A DNA stretch of 64,000 bases from an uncultured Pelagibacteraceae bacterium. Lineage in GTDB: Bacteria; Pseudomonadota; Alphaproteobacteria; Pelagibacterales; Pelagibacteraceae. Location: contig CACCHS010000001.1 in NCBI GenBank assembly GCA_902545825.1, positions 1 to 64,000 on the forward strand, given 5' to 3'. Each line of letters opens with the position of its first letter. Within the stretch, counting starts at the first letter, position 1. This document shows, piece after piece, positions 32,044 through 42,188 of this stretch. Both the position numbers and the translations under genes were made by a program. Below the pieces are notes generated by a model, which searched no databases, was not told the origin of the DNA, and was given only the letters and a program-made list of their open reading frames with translations.

Positions 32044-33045
32044 ATGGCTAAAAAAATATTTTCTGGTGTTCAGCCAACTGGTAATTTGCATTTAGGTAAT
32101 TATATTGGAGCAATTAAAAATTTTGTAGATCTTCAAAACGAAAAAAATAATCAATGTATTTTTTGTGTTGTAGATTTACATGCAATAACAGTTAAGCAAA
32201 ATCCCAAAGAACTAAAAAACAATATAAGGGAAACTACTGCAGCATTTTTAGCAAGTGGTATTGAGCCAGAAAAAAACATAATTTTTAATCAATCACTAGT
32301 ACCAGCTCACTCAGAAGGATCCTGGATTCTTGGATGTGTCGCAAGAATGGGTTGGTTAAATAGAATGACCCAGTTTAAAGAGAAAGCAGGAAAGGATAAA
32401 GAAAAAGCAAGTATAGGACTATATATCTATCCAGTTTTAATGGCCGCAGATATTCTTTTGTATGATGCATCTCATGTTCCGGTAGGAGAGGACCAAAAAC
32501 AACACTTAGAATTATCAAGAGATATTGCTCAAAAATTTAATTTAGATTATGAGTGTCCCAATTTTTTTAAAATTCCTGAACCACTAATTCAAAAAAACTT
32601 TGCGAGAATAATGAGTTTAAAAGACGGAACAAAAAAAATGAGCAAATCAGACCCTTCAGATTTAAGCAGAATAAACCTAAAGGATAACAAAGATGAAATC
32701 ATTAATAAAATTAAAAAAGCAAAAACGGATAATGATTCAATGCCAAAGGATGAAAATAATTTAAATAAAAGACCTGAAATCGAAAATTTATTTAGTATTT
32801 ATTCTAGTTTATCCAATCAAAATCTAAAAAGTACAATTGATCAATTTAGTGGGAAAAACTTTTCTAAATTTAAAAATGATTTAGCAGAAGTAGTTGTGGA
32901 AAAAATTACACCAATATCCAATGAAATAAAAAGATTAGAAAAAGATCCTCAATTTATAGATAATATTTTATTAAATGGGTCTAAAAAGGCAGAAAAAATG
33001 GCAAAATTGAAAGTTGAAAAACTAAAAGAAATTATAGGTTTTTAA
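32044..33045 (+). CDS. trpS: Tryptophanyl-tRNA synthetase
   Basis: [28 protein letters not shown]. Confidence 0.97.
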   Translation: MAKKIFSGVQPTGNLHLGNYIGAIKNFVDLQNEKNNQCIFCVVDLHAITVKQNPKELKNNIRETTAAFLASGIEPEKNIIFNQSLVPAHSEGSWILGCVARMGWLNRMTQFKEKAGKDKEKASIGLYIYPVLMAADILLYDASHVPVGEDQKQHLELSRDIAQKFNLDYECPNFFKIPEPLIQKNFARIMSLKDGTKKMSKSDPSDLSRINLKDNKDEIINKIKKAKTDNDSMPKDENNLNKRPEIENLFSIYSSLSNQNLKSTIDQFSGKNFSKFKNDLAEVVVEKITPISNEIKRLEKDPQFIDNILLNGSKKAEKMAKLKVEKLKEIIGF

Positions 33046-33088
33046 ATTATGATATTTAAAATTAAAAATAAATGATTATATAAATATA

Positions 33089-33631
33089 ATGTTTATTCAG
33101 ACACAAAAAACCCCAAATCCAAACTCCTTGAAGTTTATTACTGGTAAAAAAGTATCATCAATTGGAACTATAGAAATTTCGAAAAAAGAAATGACAGATA
33201 ATATTTTGTTAAGAAATATTTTTTCCGTAAAGGGCGTTGAAAGTATTTTTTTAAGTGAAGATTTTTTTTCGATTAACAAACAAGAAGGTATTGATTGGGA
33301 AGATATTAAACACATCGTAATCGCATTACTTAATGAGTATTACGCAAATGGTAAAGAAATTATTATTGATAAGAAACCATCAGTTGTAAACGTTGAAAAC
33401 CTCAAAGAAATCGAAAAACAAATAATTAAAATATTAGATACAAAGATTAAACCAGCAGTAGCAAGAGATGGAGGAGATATAAAATTTATAGAATTTAAGA
33501 ATGGTATTGTAAAGGTACAGTTACGTGGTAGTTGTTCAGGCTGTCCAAGCTCTGTTATAACTTTAAAACAAGGAGTTCAAAATCTTTTGACGCATTACAT
33601 TCCAGATGTTAAACAGGTCGAAGCTATCTAG
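33089..33631 (+). CDS. NifU/Nfu-family Fe-S scaffold protein
   Basis: TQKTPNPNSLKFITGKKV N-domain; RGSCSGCPSSVITLKQGVQ. Confidence 0.94.
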   Translation: MFIQTQKTPNPNSLKFITGKKVSSIGTIEISKKEMTDNILLRNIFSVKGVESIFLSEDFFSINKQEGIDWEDIKHIVIALLNEYYANGKEIIIDKKPSVVNVENLKEIEKQIIKILDTKIKPAVARDGGDIKFIEFKNGIVKVQLRGSCSGCPSSVITLKQGVQNLLTHYIPDVKQVEAI

Positions 33632-33639
33632 AATCAGAA

Positions 33640-34773
33640 ATGTTTAAAAATTCAAAAATTAATCTAAAACAAATAAGAAAAATAATAAGCGAGCGAGGTT
33701 TTGTATTAAAAAAAAAGAGAAATTTTTTTAATTTTAGTGAGTTAAGAAGCTTATACTATACAATTGCGAGTAGTTTAGTTTTAATATTAATTTTTTTTCT
33801 TCTACCTTTATCGATAGATGTAAAAAAAGAGCTCCAGGTAGTGAAACAAAGTATTGATAATAACTCTAAAATTGACTTCCAAAAAGTACTAGAAGGTAAA
33901 CCCCTCAAAGAGGATGAGGATGTTGATCAAATTTTAGACACTAAAAATTTATTTGAGGATATTTTCTCATTTGATGAAATGCCAACAGATACAGTTAGGC
34001 TTAGTGCATCAACGGTTAAAGAATTATTCAAAGATACTGAATATGATCTAAATGAAATAAGAAAATCTAAATTAGTGAAACCTATAAAACTCTCTTTATT
34101 ACCAGAGGAATTAAAAAAGATTGAAAGCACAAAGGAAAAAAAAAAACTTTTTTTAGAAATTATTTTACCTTTGGTTCTCGAAGAAAATAATAGAATAAAA
34201 TTAGATAGAATAAAATTATTTAAAGTATTAAATAAAAAAAATAATTCAAATAGTGAAATAAAATGGCTAAATTCAAAATTTAAACAGTATGGTGTAGTCA
34301 ATAAGGATTTATCGACATTAAAAATTAGAATGGATGAGATACCAGTATCTCTAGCTTTAGCTCAAGCTGCTAAGGAAACAGGATGGGGAACTTCGAGATT
34401 TGCAATAGAGGGAAATGCATTATTTGGACAGTGGACTTTTAGTGGAGAAGGAATAAAACCTGCTGGAGCAGATTCTAGTGATGGATCTCATAAAGTAATG
34501 AGGTTTAAAGTTCTCAAAGCATCTGTAAGAGCATATCAAAGAAATCTAAATACACATAATAGCTATAGAGAATTTAGAAGAGCAAGAGCTTTGATGAGAG
34601 AGAGAGATCAAAAGTTAAATAGTCTCGACCTTGCGGACTTCCTAGATAGGTATGCAGCCACGGGTGTTGAATACACAAAAATCATAAAAAAAATAATTGA
34701 GCAAAACTCTCTTCAAGATTTCGATAAAGTTAAACTATTACCAACCAGCGTACAACTTAAAAATATAATTTAA
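33640..34773 (+). CDS. Glucosaminidase-domain (Bax-like) membrane protein
   Basis: ALAQAAKETGWGTSRFAIEGNALFGQWTF; one N-terminal TM. Confidence 0.85.
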   Translation: MFKNSKINLKQIRKIISERGFVLKKKRNFFNFSELRSLYYTIASSLVLILIFFLLPLSIDVKKELQVVKQSIDNNSKIDFQKVLEGKPLKEDEDVDQILDTKNLFEDIFSFDEMPTDTVRLSASTVKELFKDTEYDLNEIRKSKLVKPIKLSLLPEELKKIESTKEKKKLFLEIILPLVLEENNRIKLDRIKLFKVLNKKNNSNSEIKWLNSKFKQYGVVNKDLSTLKIRMDEIPVSLALAQAAKETGWGTSRFAIEGNALFGQWTFSGEGIKPAGADSSDGSHKVMRFKVLKASVRAYQRNLNTHNSYREFRRARALMRERDQKLNSLDLADFLDRYAATGVEYTKIIKKIIEQNSLQDFDKVKLLPTSVQLKNII

Positions 34774-35819
34774 TTTGTTTTGACTGAAAATTGAATTCCA
34801 AACCATCTCCATCCATCATCATTTAAAGAACAGTTAACCCTTCCTCTTCTGAATAGAAACTTATCTCTAAAATTTATTTTTAAAGAATTACCAATAAAGT
34901 TAAGTTTAGACTTTTCCCACTGATTTCCTTCGTCAGAAAAACAATTTATATTTTTTATATTTTTTTGTTCCTCAAAAAAATCAATTTTTAAATTTGGTGG
35001 GTTATTATCAGTTACATACATATCAATCGGGCTTATTTTTTTAAACTGTAATGGTAATAAATCAATAACAAAATTAAATCTCTCTAAATCTCCATATTTT
35101 TCGTTAATTGGAAATCTTGGGAGTTGATACTTGTCTTTGTTTATGTCAATTACACCAGAATGTTGACCAAAAGCAAATTTAAATTTTTCCTTGATAAAAT
35201 TAATATGGTCTAAACTATATTCTCCAAAAGGGTGGGAATAGAATACTGGATTATAACCTAACTCTTTTTTAAAAATATTAATTGATTGATTAATATCACT
35301 TCTAAACTCCTCAAAACTAAAATCTATTAGATATTGATGAGAATGTGAATGATTTCCAATAAACGCAAATTTTTCTTTTTCAACCTCTTTAATCTGTTTC
35401 CAAGTCATATAACCGTTTTTTCCAACCGGCTCGGTGGAAACGAATAAAATAAAAGGAATTTTATTTCGCTTTAAAAATGGCCATGCATTTTCATAAAATG
35501 ACGAAAATGCATCATCAATAGTTATTAAAATTTTTTTTTCATTCTTGGGCTTGTCAAAGTTCTTTTGGAAATCATCGGGGTTTTCAAATTTATATTTTTT
35601 ATTTTTTATAATTTGAATTTGCTTTTCAAAAATTTCCATTCTAATATTTGTTGATGGATACTTATTCTCGTTAAATCTATGATACATAAGAGATAATGTT
35701 CCAGCTTCTTCAGAATAATATTTACTATCATTTTCGACTGCAATAGAATCGCTCAAAAGTATAAAAAAAATGAAAAAATTGATAATTGATGCAACAGATA
35801 ATAAAATTTTATTAATCAT
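34770..35819 (-). CDS. Polysaccharide deacetylase family protein
   Basis: LMYHRFNE, ILITIDDAFSSFYENAWPFL, HSHSHQYL, YSHPFGEYS. Confidence 0.87.
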   Translation of the reverse strand: MINKILLSVASIINFFIFFILLSDSIAVENDSKYYSEEAGTLSLMYHRFNENKYPSTNIRMEIFEKQIQIIKNKKYKFENPDDFQKNFDKPKNEKKILITIDDAFSSFYENAWPFLKRNKIPFILFVSTEPVGKNGYMTWKQIKEVEKEKFAFIGNHSHSHQYLIDFSFEEFRSDINQSINIFKKELGYNPVFYSHPFGEYSLDHINFIKEKFKFAFGQHSGVIDINKDKYQLPRFPINEKYGDLERFNFVIDLLPLQFKKISPIDMYVTDNNPPNLKIDFFEEQKNIKNINCFSDEGNQWEKSKLNFIGNSLKINFRDKFLFRRGRVNCSLNDDGWRWFGIQFSVKTN

Positions 35820-36165
35820 AATAAATGATAAAAATATTTATACTAGTAGTCACGAAAATAGTAAAAGTAATTTTGATAAAATAACAATTTTAATAAACGA
35901 TTTTTTAAAGAAATATAAAACAGCATTATCAGATATAAATCAAATATATGTAAATCGGGGACCAGGAAGTTTTGCTGGTATAAGAAACTCATTATCCATT
36001 GTAAAAGGAATTCATCTAGCAAAAGATATTGATTATTATTGTTTCAGTATTTTAGATTTCTCAGAAAATGATAAAAAAAAATTAAAAAACTGGCGAGAAT
36101 TACCAAATTTATGTAGAAAATATAAAATTAAAAAAAATTTGATTAATCCGATTTATTGGAGTTAA
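35770..36165 (+). CDS. tsaB: Shortened TsaB-like t6A biosynthesis protein
   Basis: LIIDATDNK, VNRGPGSFAGIRNSLSIVKG; only 131 aa; ends INPIYWS like the usual C-terminal P-[IVL]-Y strand. Confidence 0.78.
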   Translation: MKKLIIDATDNKILLIIINDKNIYTSSHENSKSNFDKITILINDFLKKYKTALSDINQIYVNRGPGSFAGIRNSLSIVKGIHLAKDIDYYCFSILDFSENDKKKLKNWRELPNLCRKYKIKKNLINPIYWS

Positions 36166-36173
36166 ATTAGTTG

Positions 36174-36596
36174 ATGTCAGAAACAATAGAAAAAAAATGT
36201 ATTGAAAAGGGGGTGAAACTTACAGAGCAAAGAAGAATTATTGCTCGCGTAATTTCAGAGTCAAAAGAGACATATGGGGAGTCCGATCATCCTGATGTAG
36301 ACGAACTATATAGTAGAGTCTCAAAAATAGATCCAAAAATCAGCATCGCAACAGTTTACAGAACTGTAAAACTTTTTGAAGAGGCAGGAATACTGGTAAA
36401 ACATGATTTTAAAGCAGGTAAGGCAAGATACGAGATCAATGATGATCACAATCATTTAATTGATATTAAAACAGGTGAAATAATCGAATTTGTTGATAGC
36501 GATATAGAGGAACTACAAAAAAAAATTGCCAATAAGTATGGCTATGAGTTAGTCGACCACAAGCTTGAGCTTTATGGTGTTAAAAAAAAAACTTAA
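36174..36596 (+). CDS. fur: Fur-family metalloregulator (Fur/Mur)
   Basis: KLTEQRRIIARVI, HPDVDELY, ISIATVYRTVKLFEEAGI, DDHNHLIDIKTGEIIEF. Confidence 0.92.
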   Translation: MSETIEKKCIEKGVKLTEQRRIIARVISESKETYGESDHPDVDELYSRVSKIDPKISIATVYRTVKLFEEAGILVKHDFKAGKARYEINDDHNHLIDIKTGEIIEFVDSDIEELQKKIANKYGYELVDHKLELYGVKKKT

Positions 36597-36599
36597 TTA

Positions 36600-37937
36600 A
36601 TGTCAAAAAGAGTATTTATTAAAACATTTGGTTGCCAGATGAACGTTTATGACTCAAATAGAATCTTAGATACAATTAAAAAAATTGGTTTTACAGAGAC
36701 CAAATCATTAGAGCTAAGTAATTGTTTTATACTTAACACGTGTCACATTCGAGACAAAGCTAAAGAAAAAGTTTACCACGAAATCGGTAGAGTAAAACAA
36801 AATTTTGAAGGAAAAATAAAACCAATTGTTATTGTTGCAGGTTGTGTTGCACAAGCAGAAAATTCTGAAATGTTAAAGAGAGAACCTTATATTGATTTTG
36901 TAATCGGACCGCAATCCTATCATAAGTTAAATTCTACAATTGAAAATTTTGAAAAAAATAAAATTAGAAATGAGATAACTGATTTTGACTCCTTGTCAAA
37001 ATTTGACTATTTGAGTAAAATTAAAAACCAAGATAGTAACGTATCTTCATTTATTACAATTCAAGAGGGATGTGATAAGTTTTGTCACTTTTGTGTTGTG
37101 CCCTATACACGTGGACCTGAGTATTCAAGACCGTTCAACCAAATTATAAATGAAGCCAAACAATTAATTCAAAGTGGTGCCAAAGAAATAATTTTATTGG
37201 GACAAAATGTAAACGCTTACTCAAGCATAGAAAATAAAAAAGAATATAGATTATCTGACCTAATAATGGCCTTAGAAAACACAAATGAGCTAAAGAGAAT
37301 TAGATATATTACATCACACCCAAAAGATATGAGTGATGATTTAATAAATTGCTATAAAAACTCAAAAAAACTTATGCCGTTTATTCATCTGCCAATTCAG
37401 TCAGGATCAAACAAGATATTAAATCTTATGAACAGAAAACATAAAGTACAGGACTATATAAACATTTATGAAAAATTAAAAAAAATCAATAATCAGATAG
37501 AATTTTCTAGTGACTTTATAGTTGGATATCCTGGCGAAACGGAAAAAGATTTTAAGGAAACATTAAAGCTTGTTAAAAATCTTCAATTTTTAAACTCATA
37601 CTCATTTGTATTTAGTCCAAGACCAGGAACTACTGCCTCAAACTATGATCAACTAGACCAGAAAATTTCAAAAGAAAGATTAAAAATTTTACAAGAAGAG
37701 CTTTTTAAGAATCAAAAGAGAAAAAATAAAAGTTTTGAAGATACTCAAGTAAATGTTCTTGTTGAAAATAAAATGAATAATCAAGACAAATTATTTGGTA
37801 GAAATGAATATATGACATCTGTAATATTTAAAGGAAATAAAAATTTAATTGGAAAAGTAACTCCAGTTAAGATAAAGAGCAGTAATCAAAATAGTTTATT
37901 TGGTGAAATTTTAATTAACGATGTTGAGGCAGCATAA
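36600..37937 (+). CDS. miaB: tRNA-2-methylthio-N6-dimethylallyladenosine synthase
   Basis: KTFGCQMNVYDS, QEGCDKFCHFCVVPYTRGPE. Confidence 0.98.
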   Translation: MSKRVFIKTFGCQMNVYDSNRILDTIKKIGFTETKSLELSNCFILNTCHIRDKAKEKVYHEIGRVKQNFEGKIKPIVIVAGCVAQAENSEMLKREPYIDFVIGPQSYHKLNSTIENFEKNKIRNEITDFDSLSKFDYLSKIKNQDSNVSSFITIQEGCDKFCHFCVVPYTRGPEYSRPFNQIINEAKQLIQSGAKEIILLGQNVNAYSSIENKKEYRLSDLIMALENTNELKRIRYITSHPKDMSDDLINCYKNSKKLMPFIHLPIQSGSNKILNLMNRKHKVQDYINIYEKLKKINNQIEFSSDFIVGYPGETEKDFKETLKLVKNLQFLNSYSFVFSPRPGTTASNYDQLDQKISKERLKILQEELFKNQKRKNKSFEDTQVNVLVENKMNNQDKLFGRNEYMTSVIFKGNKNLIGKVTPVKIKSSNQNSLFGEILINDVEAA

Positions 37938-37939
37938 AA

Positions 37940-38941
37940 TTGAATAAAACCCAAAGTAAGATTAACACTGACCTTAAGTTTGTCTATTCGGATAATTCAC
38001 TAAGCATCGTATTTCCAAATAATGAACTTTTGATGGGAATTCTAGGCGAATTTAATAAAAATTTAAAAGAACTTGAAAATTTAACTAATACAAATCTTTA
38101 TTTTAGAGGAAATTCAATAATTACAAAAGATGATGCTAAAAAAATTCAAATTATAAAAAATGCAATTCAATTTTTATGCGATCAATACGTTATTAATGGA
38201 TCCATAGAAAAAAAGGATATAATCTCATCCGTAAGTAAATTTATGATCAATGAAAATAATAATTTGGATAAAAAGATCGAGTATATTATTAAAACTCCAA
38301 AAAAATCTGTAATACCAAGATCAGAAAAACAAAAAAAATATGTTTCAGCTCTAAGAACTAGTGATATTATTATATCAACAGGTCCAGCTGGAACGGGAAA
38401 AACTTTTTTATCTGTAGCAGTAGCATTGACAATGCTTTTAGATAAAAAAATTGAGAGAATTATTTTGTCTAGACCTGCGGTGGAGGCTGGAGAAAGATTA
38501 GGTTTTTTACCTGGCGATATGAGAGAAAAAGTTGATCCGTATTTACGCCCTTTGTACGACTCCTTGTATGATTTATTAGATTTTGAAAAAATTCAAAAAA
38601 AAATTGAAATTGGCGATATTGAAATTGCTCCACTAGCATTTATGAGAGGCAGAACTTTAAAAAATTCTTTTGCAATTTTGGATGAAGCTCAAAATGCAAC
38701 AGATACACAAATTAAAATGTTTTTAACGCGTATCGGAGAAAATTCAAAAATTGTGATCAATGGTGATCCTTCACAAATAGATTTACCTAATAAATCTTTA
38801 TCAGGGTTAAATAGATCCAAAAAATTATTACAACACTTAAATGAAATTTCTGTAGTAGATTTCGACCACACCGACGTAGTCAGACATCCTTTAGTCTCTA
38901 AAATTGTCAAGGCTTACTCGGATAATAATAACAATGATTAA
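37940..38941 (+). CDS. PhoH-family ATPase (YbeZ-type); TTG start
   Basis: STGPAGTGKTFLSVAVAL, RPAVEAGERLGFLPGD, AILDEAQNAT. Confidence 0.95.
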   Translation: MNKTQSKINTDLKFVYSDNSLSIVFPNNELLMGILGEFNKNLKELENLTNTNLYFRGNSIITKDDAKKIQIIKNAIQFLCDQYVINGSIEKKDIISSVSKFMINENNNLDKKIEYIIKTPKKSVIPRSEKQKKYVSALRTSDIIISTGPAGTGKTFLSVAVALTMLLDKKIERIILSRPAVEAGERLGFLPGDMREKVDPYLRPLYDSLYDLLDFEKIQKKIEIGDIEIAPLAFMRGRTLKNSFAILDEAQNATDTQIKMFLTRIGENSKIVINGDPSQIDLPNKSLSGLNRSKKLLQHLNEISVVDFDHTDVVRHPLVSKIVKAYSDNNNND

Positions 38942-39401
38942 AGTTGACGTTGTTATTGATAATAATAAGTGGAAAAAAAAAATCAAAAGAGCAAATTTTT
39001 TTTTTAATAAAATTTTAAGATTCTTTCCCAAAAAATATAAATTTGAAAAAAAAAAAATTTTATTTTCACTTTCTTTATCTGATAACCAAAAAATTCGAAA
39101 ATTGAATAAAAAATTTAGAAAAAAAAACAAACCAACAGATGTGCTTTCTTTTCCTTACAATGATAAAGTGGGTAAAAACAAATTTTACCTTGGTGACATA
39201 ATAATTAGTTACAACTATATGAACCAACCAAAAAATATAAGTAATTTAAATTTTAAAAATAAGGTTGTAAAAATTTTTATTCATGGTTTTCTACATCTTT
39301 TGGGTTTTGACCACAAAAAAAATAGTGATTTTAACAAAATGCAAAGAGAAGAAAATAAATTATTTAATTTATTAGAAAAAAAAATTGAAAAAATTATTTA
39401 A
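38934..39401 (+). CDS. ybeY: Endoribonuclease YbeY (ORF opens at 38904)
   Basis: NKPTDVLSFPYND, GDIIISYN, FIHGFLHLLGFDHKK. Confidence 0.93.
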   Translation: MIKVDVVIDNNKWKKKIKRANFFFNKILRFFPKKYKFEKKKILFSLSLSDNQKIRKLNKKFRKKNKPTDVLSFPYNDKVGKNKFYLGDIIISYNYMNQPKNISNLNFKNKVVKIFIHGFLHLLGFDHKKNSDFNKMQREENKLFNLLEKKIEKII

Positions 39402-40929
39402 TAATAAAAAAATCATATATTTTATCGTTTTCATTTTAGGAGGCTTAAGTTCTTTTAGTCTTCCACCATATAATTGGTTTTATATAAATTTTTTTACTCT
39501 AAGTTTTTTCTTTATTCTTTTAGTGCAAAATAAAAATTTGGACAAAAAAAATTATTTTTTTTATGGATGGTTATTTGGTTTTGGTTATTTTTTATTTAGT
39601 TTATATTGGATAGCAATCTCGCTTACATTTGATTCAACTCTTAAAATTTTAATACCTATTTCAATAATTATAATACCGTCTTTCTTGTCATTATTTTTTG
39701 CGATACCTGCTTATTTATTATCTTTCTTTTTAAAATTTAAAAATTTATCTTTAATTTTAACTTTCTCTTTATTCATAGGAGTCTTTGAATTTATTAGAGG
39801 TCATATTTTAACAGGGTTTCCATGGAATTTATTTTTATATTCTTTATCGAACAACACTTCATATATTCAAATGACCTCGTTTATTGGAACATATGGTTTA
39901 AATTTATTTACTACTACATTTTTTTTTATTCCTGCAATTTTATTTCTAAAAAAAACAAAATTTGAATCAATTTTATCTTTCGTTTTTTTTTCAATTTTAC
40001 TATCATTTTTTTTAATCGGAGAATTAAGAATAAACGATCATAATAGAATTTCAAAAAGTCAAAAAAATTTTCAAATTAAAATCATTTCCCCAAATGTCGA
40101 AATAAAAAGATTTTATGACTCCTCAAATGAGGTAGAAATTATTGATGAAATGATAAAAATTAGTGATCCTGAAAAAGAAATATCAACTTTATTTATATGG
40201 CCGGAGGGGATTCTTACTTCTACATACCTTAAAGATATTGATAAATATAAAACTTTATTTAAAAAATTTAGTGAAAAACATTTAATTTTATTTGGCATAA
40301 ATGATTTGGATGAAGAAGATAATTTAAAAATTTATAATTCCTTAGCTATTGTTGATAATGAATTAAATATAAAAGCATTATATCGCAAGAATGAGCTTGT
40401 TCCTTTTGGTGAATTTTTACCTTTTGAGAATATTTTAAATAAAATAGGCTTGAGAAGCATCACAAATAATTATCAGTCATTTTCTAAAGGAGATAGCAGG
40501 GATATAATTAATATAAATAATAATAACTTTAACTTGAATATACTACCATTAATTTGTTACGAGGTAATATATTCAGGCAAACTATCTGAAATTAATAATT
40601 ACGATTTAATAATTAATATTTCTGAAGATGGATGGTTTGGAAAATCTATAGGACCTCATCAACATTTTGCTCATTCAGTTTTTAGAGCGATAGAGGAAGG
40701 TAAAAGTATTGTCAGATCATCAAATAATGGAATTTCAGCTATCATAGATCCTAGAGGAAAAATCATAAAAATAAATAAGTCAACTTCTAGTGGTGCATTA
40801 AGTGAATATGGTTTTGAAAAGCTAGGTGAAATGACAGTATTTTCAACATATGGTCGTAATAATATATTCTTTTATTTAGTCTTAATTTATATTACCTTAA
40901 TTTTTTTTTTAAAAAGACAAGGGAGATAA
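39385..40929 (+). CDS. lnt: Apolipoprotein N-acyltransferase
   Basis: [59 protein letters not shown]. Confidence 0.96.
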   Translation: MKKLFNNKKIIYFIVFILGGLSSFSLPPYNWFYINFFTLSFFFILLVQNKNLDKKNYFFYGWLFGFGYFLFSLYWIAISLTFDSTLKILIPISIIIIPSFLSLFFAIPAYLLSFFLKFKNLSLILTFSLFIGVFEFIRGHILTGFPWNLFLYSLSNNTSYIQMTSFIGTYGLNLFTTTFFFIPAILFLKKTKFESILSFVFFSILLSFFLIGELRINDHNRISKSQKNFQIKIISPNVEIKRFYDSSNEVEIIDEMIKISDPEKEISTLFIWPEGILTSTYLKDIDKYKTLFKKFSEKHLILFGINDLDEEDNLKIYNSLAIVDNELNIKALYRKNELVPFGEFLPFENILNKIGLRSITNNYQSFSKGDSRDIININNNNFNLNILPLICYEVIYSGKLSEINNYDLIINISEDGWFGKSIGPHQHFAHSVFRAIEEGKSIVRSSNNGISAIIDPRGKIIKINKSTSSGALSEYGFEKLGEMTVFSTYGRNNIFFYLVLIYITLIFFLKRQGR

Positions 40930-40930
40930 A

Positions 40931-42091
40931 ATGAAAAAAAATTATTTGTTTACAAGCGAATCCGTTTCCGAAGGTCATCCAGACAAAGTATGTGATAGAA
41001 TCTCTGATATGGTCGTCGATACTTATTTAGGTATGGAGCCTCAAGCAAGAGTGGCTTGCGAAACATTGACTACAACAAATAAAGTTGTTTTAGCAGGAGA
41101 GACTAGAGGTCCAGATGTTAATAAAGATGAGTTAATTTCAAAAGTTAGGAATTGCATCAAGGATATTGGATATGACCAAGATGGCTTCACTTACAAAGAA
41201 GCTACTAAAATTGAATGCCATTTACACTCTCAGTCAGCCGATATAGCGATGGGAGTTGACTCTTCCGGAAACAAAGATGAAGGTGCAGGAGACCAAGGTA
41301 TAATGTTTGGGTATGCATGTAATGAGACTGATGTTCTTATGCCAGCTCCAATACATTTTTCACACAGAATTTTAAGATTAATGGCTGAAGATAGAAAATC
41401 TGGAAAGCTAAAAGGAATAGAACCAGACTCAAAAAGTCAAATTACAATTGAATATAAAGATGGAGTTCCGGCAAATGTGAAGTCAGTTGTGATTTCTACA
41501 CAACACTCTAAAGATGTGAATTTAGCAAAAGTTAAAGAACTTTGTATGCCTTATATTGAAAAATCTATTCCAAAAAATTTATTAGGTAATCTTGATGAAA
41601 ACGAAATATATATCAATCCAACTGGAAATTTTGTTATTGGTGGACCAGATGGAGATACTGGTTTAACGGGAAGAAAAATAATTGTAGATACATACGGTGG
41701 AGCTGCACCGCATGGCGGAGGAGCTTTTTCTGGAAAAGATCCAACCAAAGTTGATAGGTCAGCAGCGTACGCATCAAGATATTTGGCTAAAAATATCGTA
41801 GCCTCAAGAATTTCTGATAAATGCTTAATTCAACTAGCATATGCTATTGGAGTATCTAAACCTTTGTCAATATATGTTGATCTATTTTCTAATGATGAAG
41901 AAAAGAATAATTATGTAGAAAAGCTTATTAAAGATAATTTTGATTTAAGTCCAAGAGGTATAAGAGAAATGTTAGGATTAAATAAACCTATATATGAAAA
42001 ATCAGCTGCATATGGTCATTTTGGAAGGGAACCAGAGGGAAATGGTGCATTTTCATGGGAAAAAACGGATAAGATCTCAGTATTTAAATAA
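40931..42091 (+). CDS. metK: S-adenosylmethionine synthetase
   Basis: [50 protein letters not shown]. Confidence 0.99.
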   Translation: MKKNYLFTSESVSEGHPDKVCDRISDMVVDTYLGMEPQARVACETLTTTNKVVLAGETRGPDVNKDELISKVRNCIKDIGYDQDGFTYKEATKIECHLHSQSADIAMGVDSSGNKDEGAGDQGIMFGYACNETDVLMPAPIHFSHRILRLMAEDRKSGKLKGIEPDSKSQITIEYKDGVPANVKSVVISTQHSKDVNLAKVKELCMPYIEKSIPKNLLGNLDENEIYINPTGNFVIGGPDGDTGLTGRKIIVDTYGGAAPHGGGAFSGKDPTKVDRSAAYASRYLAKNIVASRISDKCLIQLAYAIGVSKPLSIYVDLFSNDEEKNNYVEKLIKDNFDLSPRGIREMLGLNKPIYEKSAAYGHFGREPEGNGAFSWEKTDKISVFK

Positions 42092-42150
42092 GTAAAAAGT
42101 TGAAAATATAAAAAAAATATCTATATTCCAACTAAATTATTAAGGAATTC

Positions 42151-42178
42151 AAAAATGGGCTTCGGCCCATTTTTTTTT
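42151..42178 (+). terminator. Terminator-like hairpin AAAAATGGGC-TTCG-GCCCATTTTT plus T-tract in metK/nusA gap
   Basis: Perfect 10-bp stem with UUCG loop and T-run; runs into the nusA SD (GGTAGGAAAG-ATG). Confidence 0.85.
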
Positions 42179-42188
42179 GGTAGGAAAG

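Noticed and set aside
40880-40931. SAM riboswitch upstream of metK
   Set aside because: lnt and metK are separated by only 1 bp; no room or conserved structure
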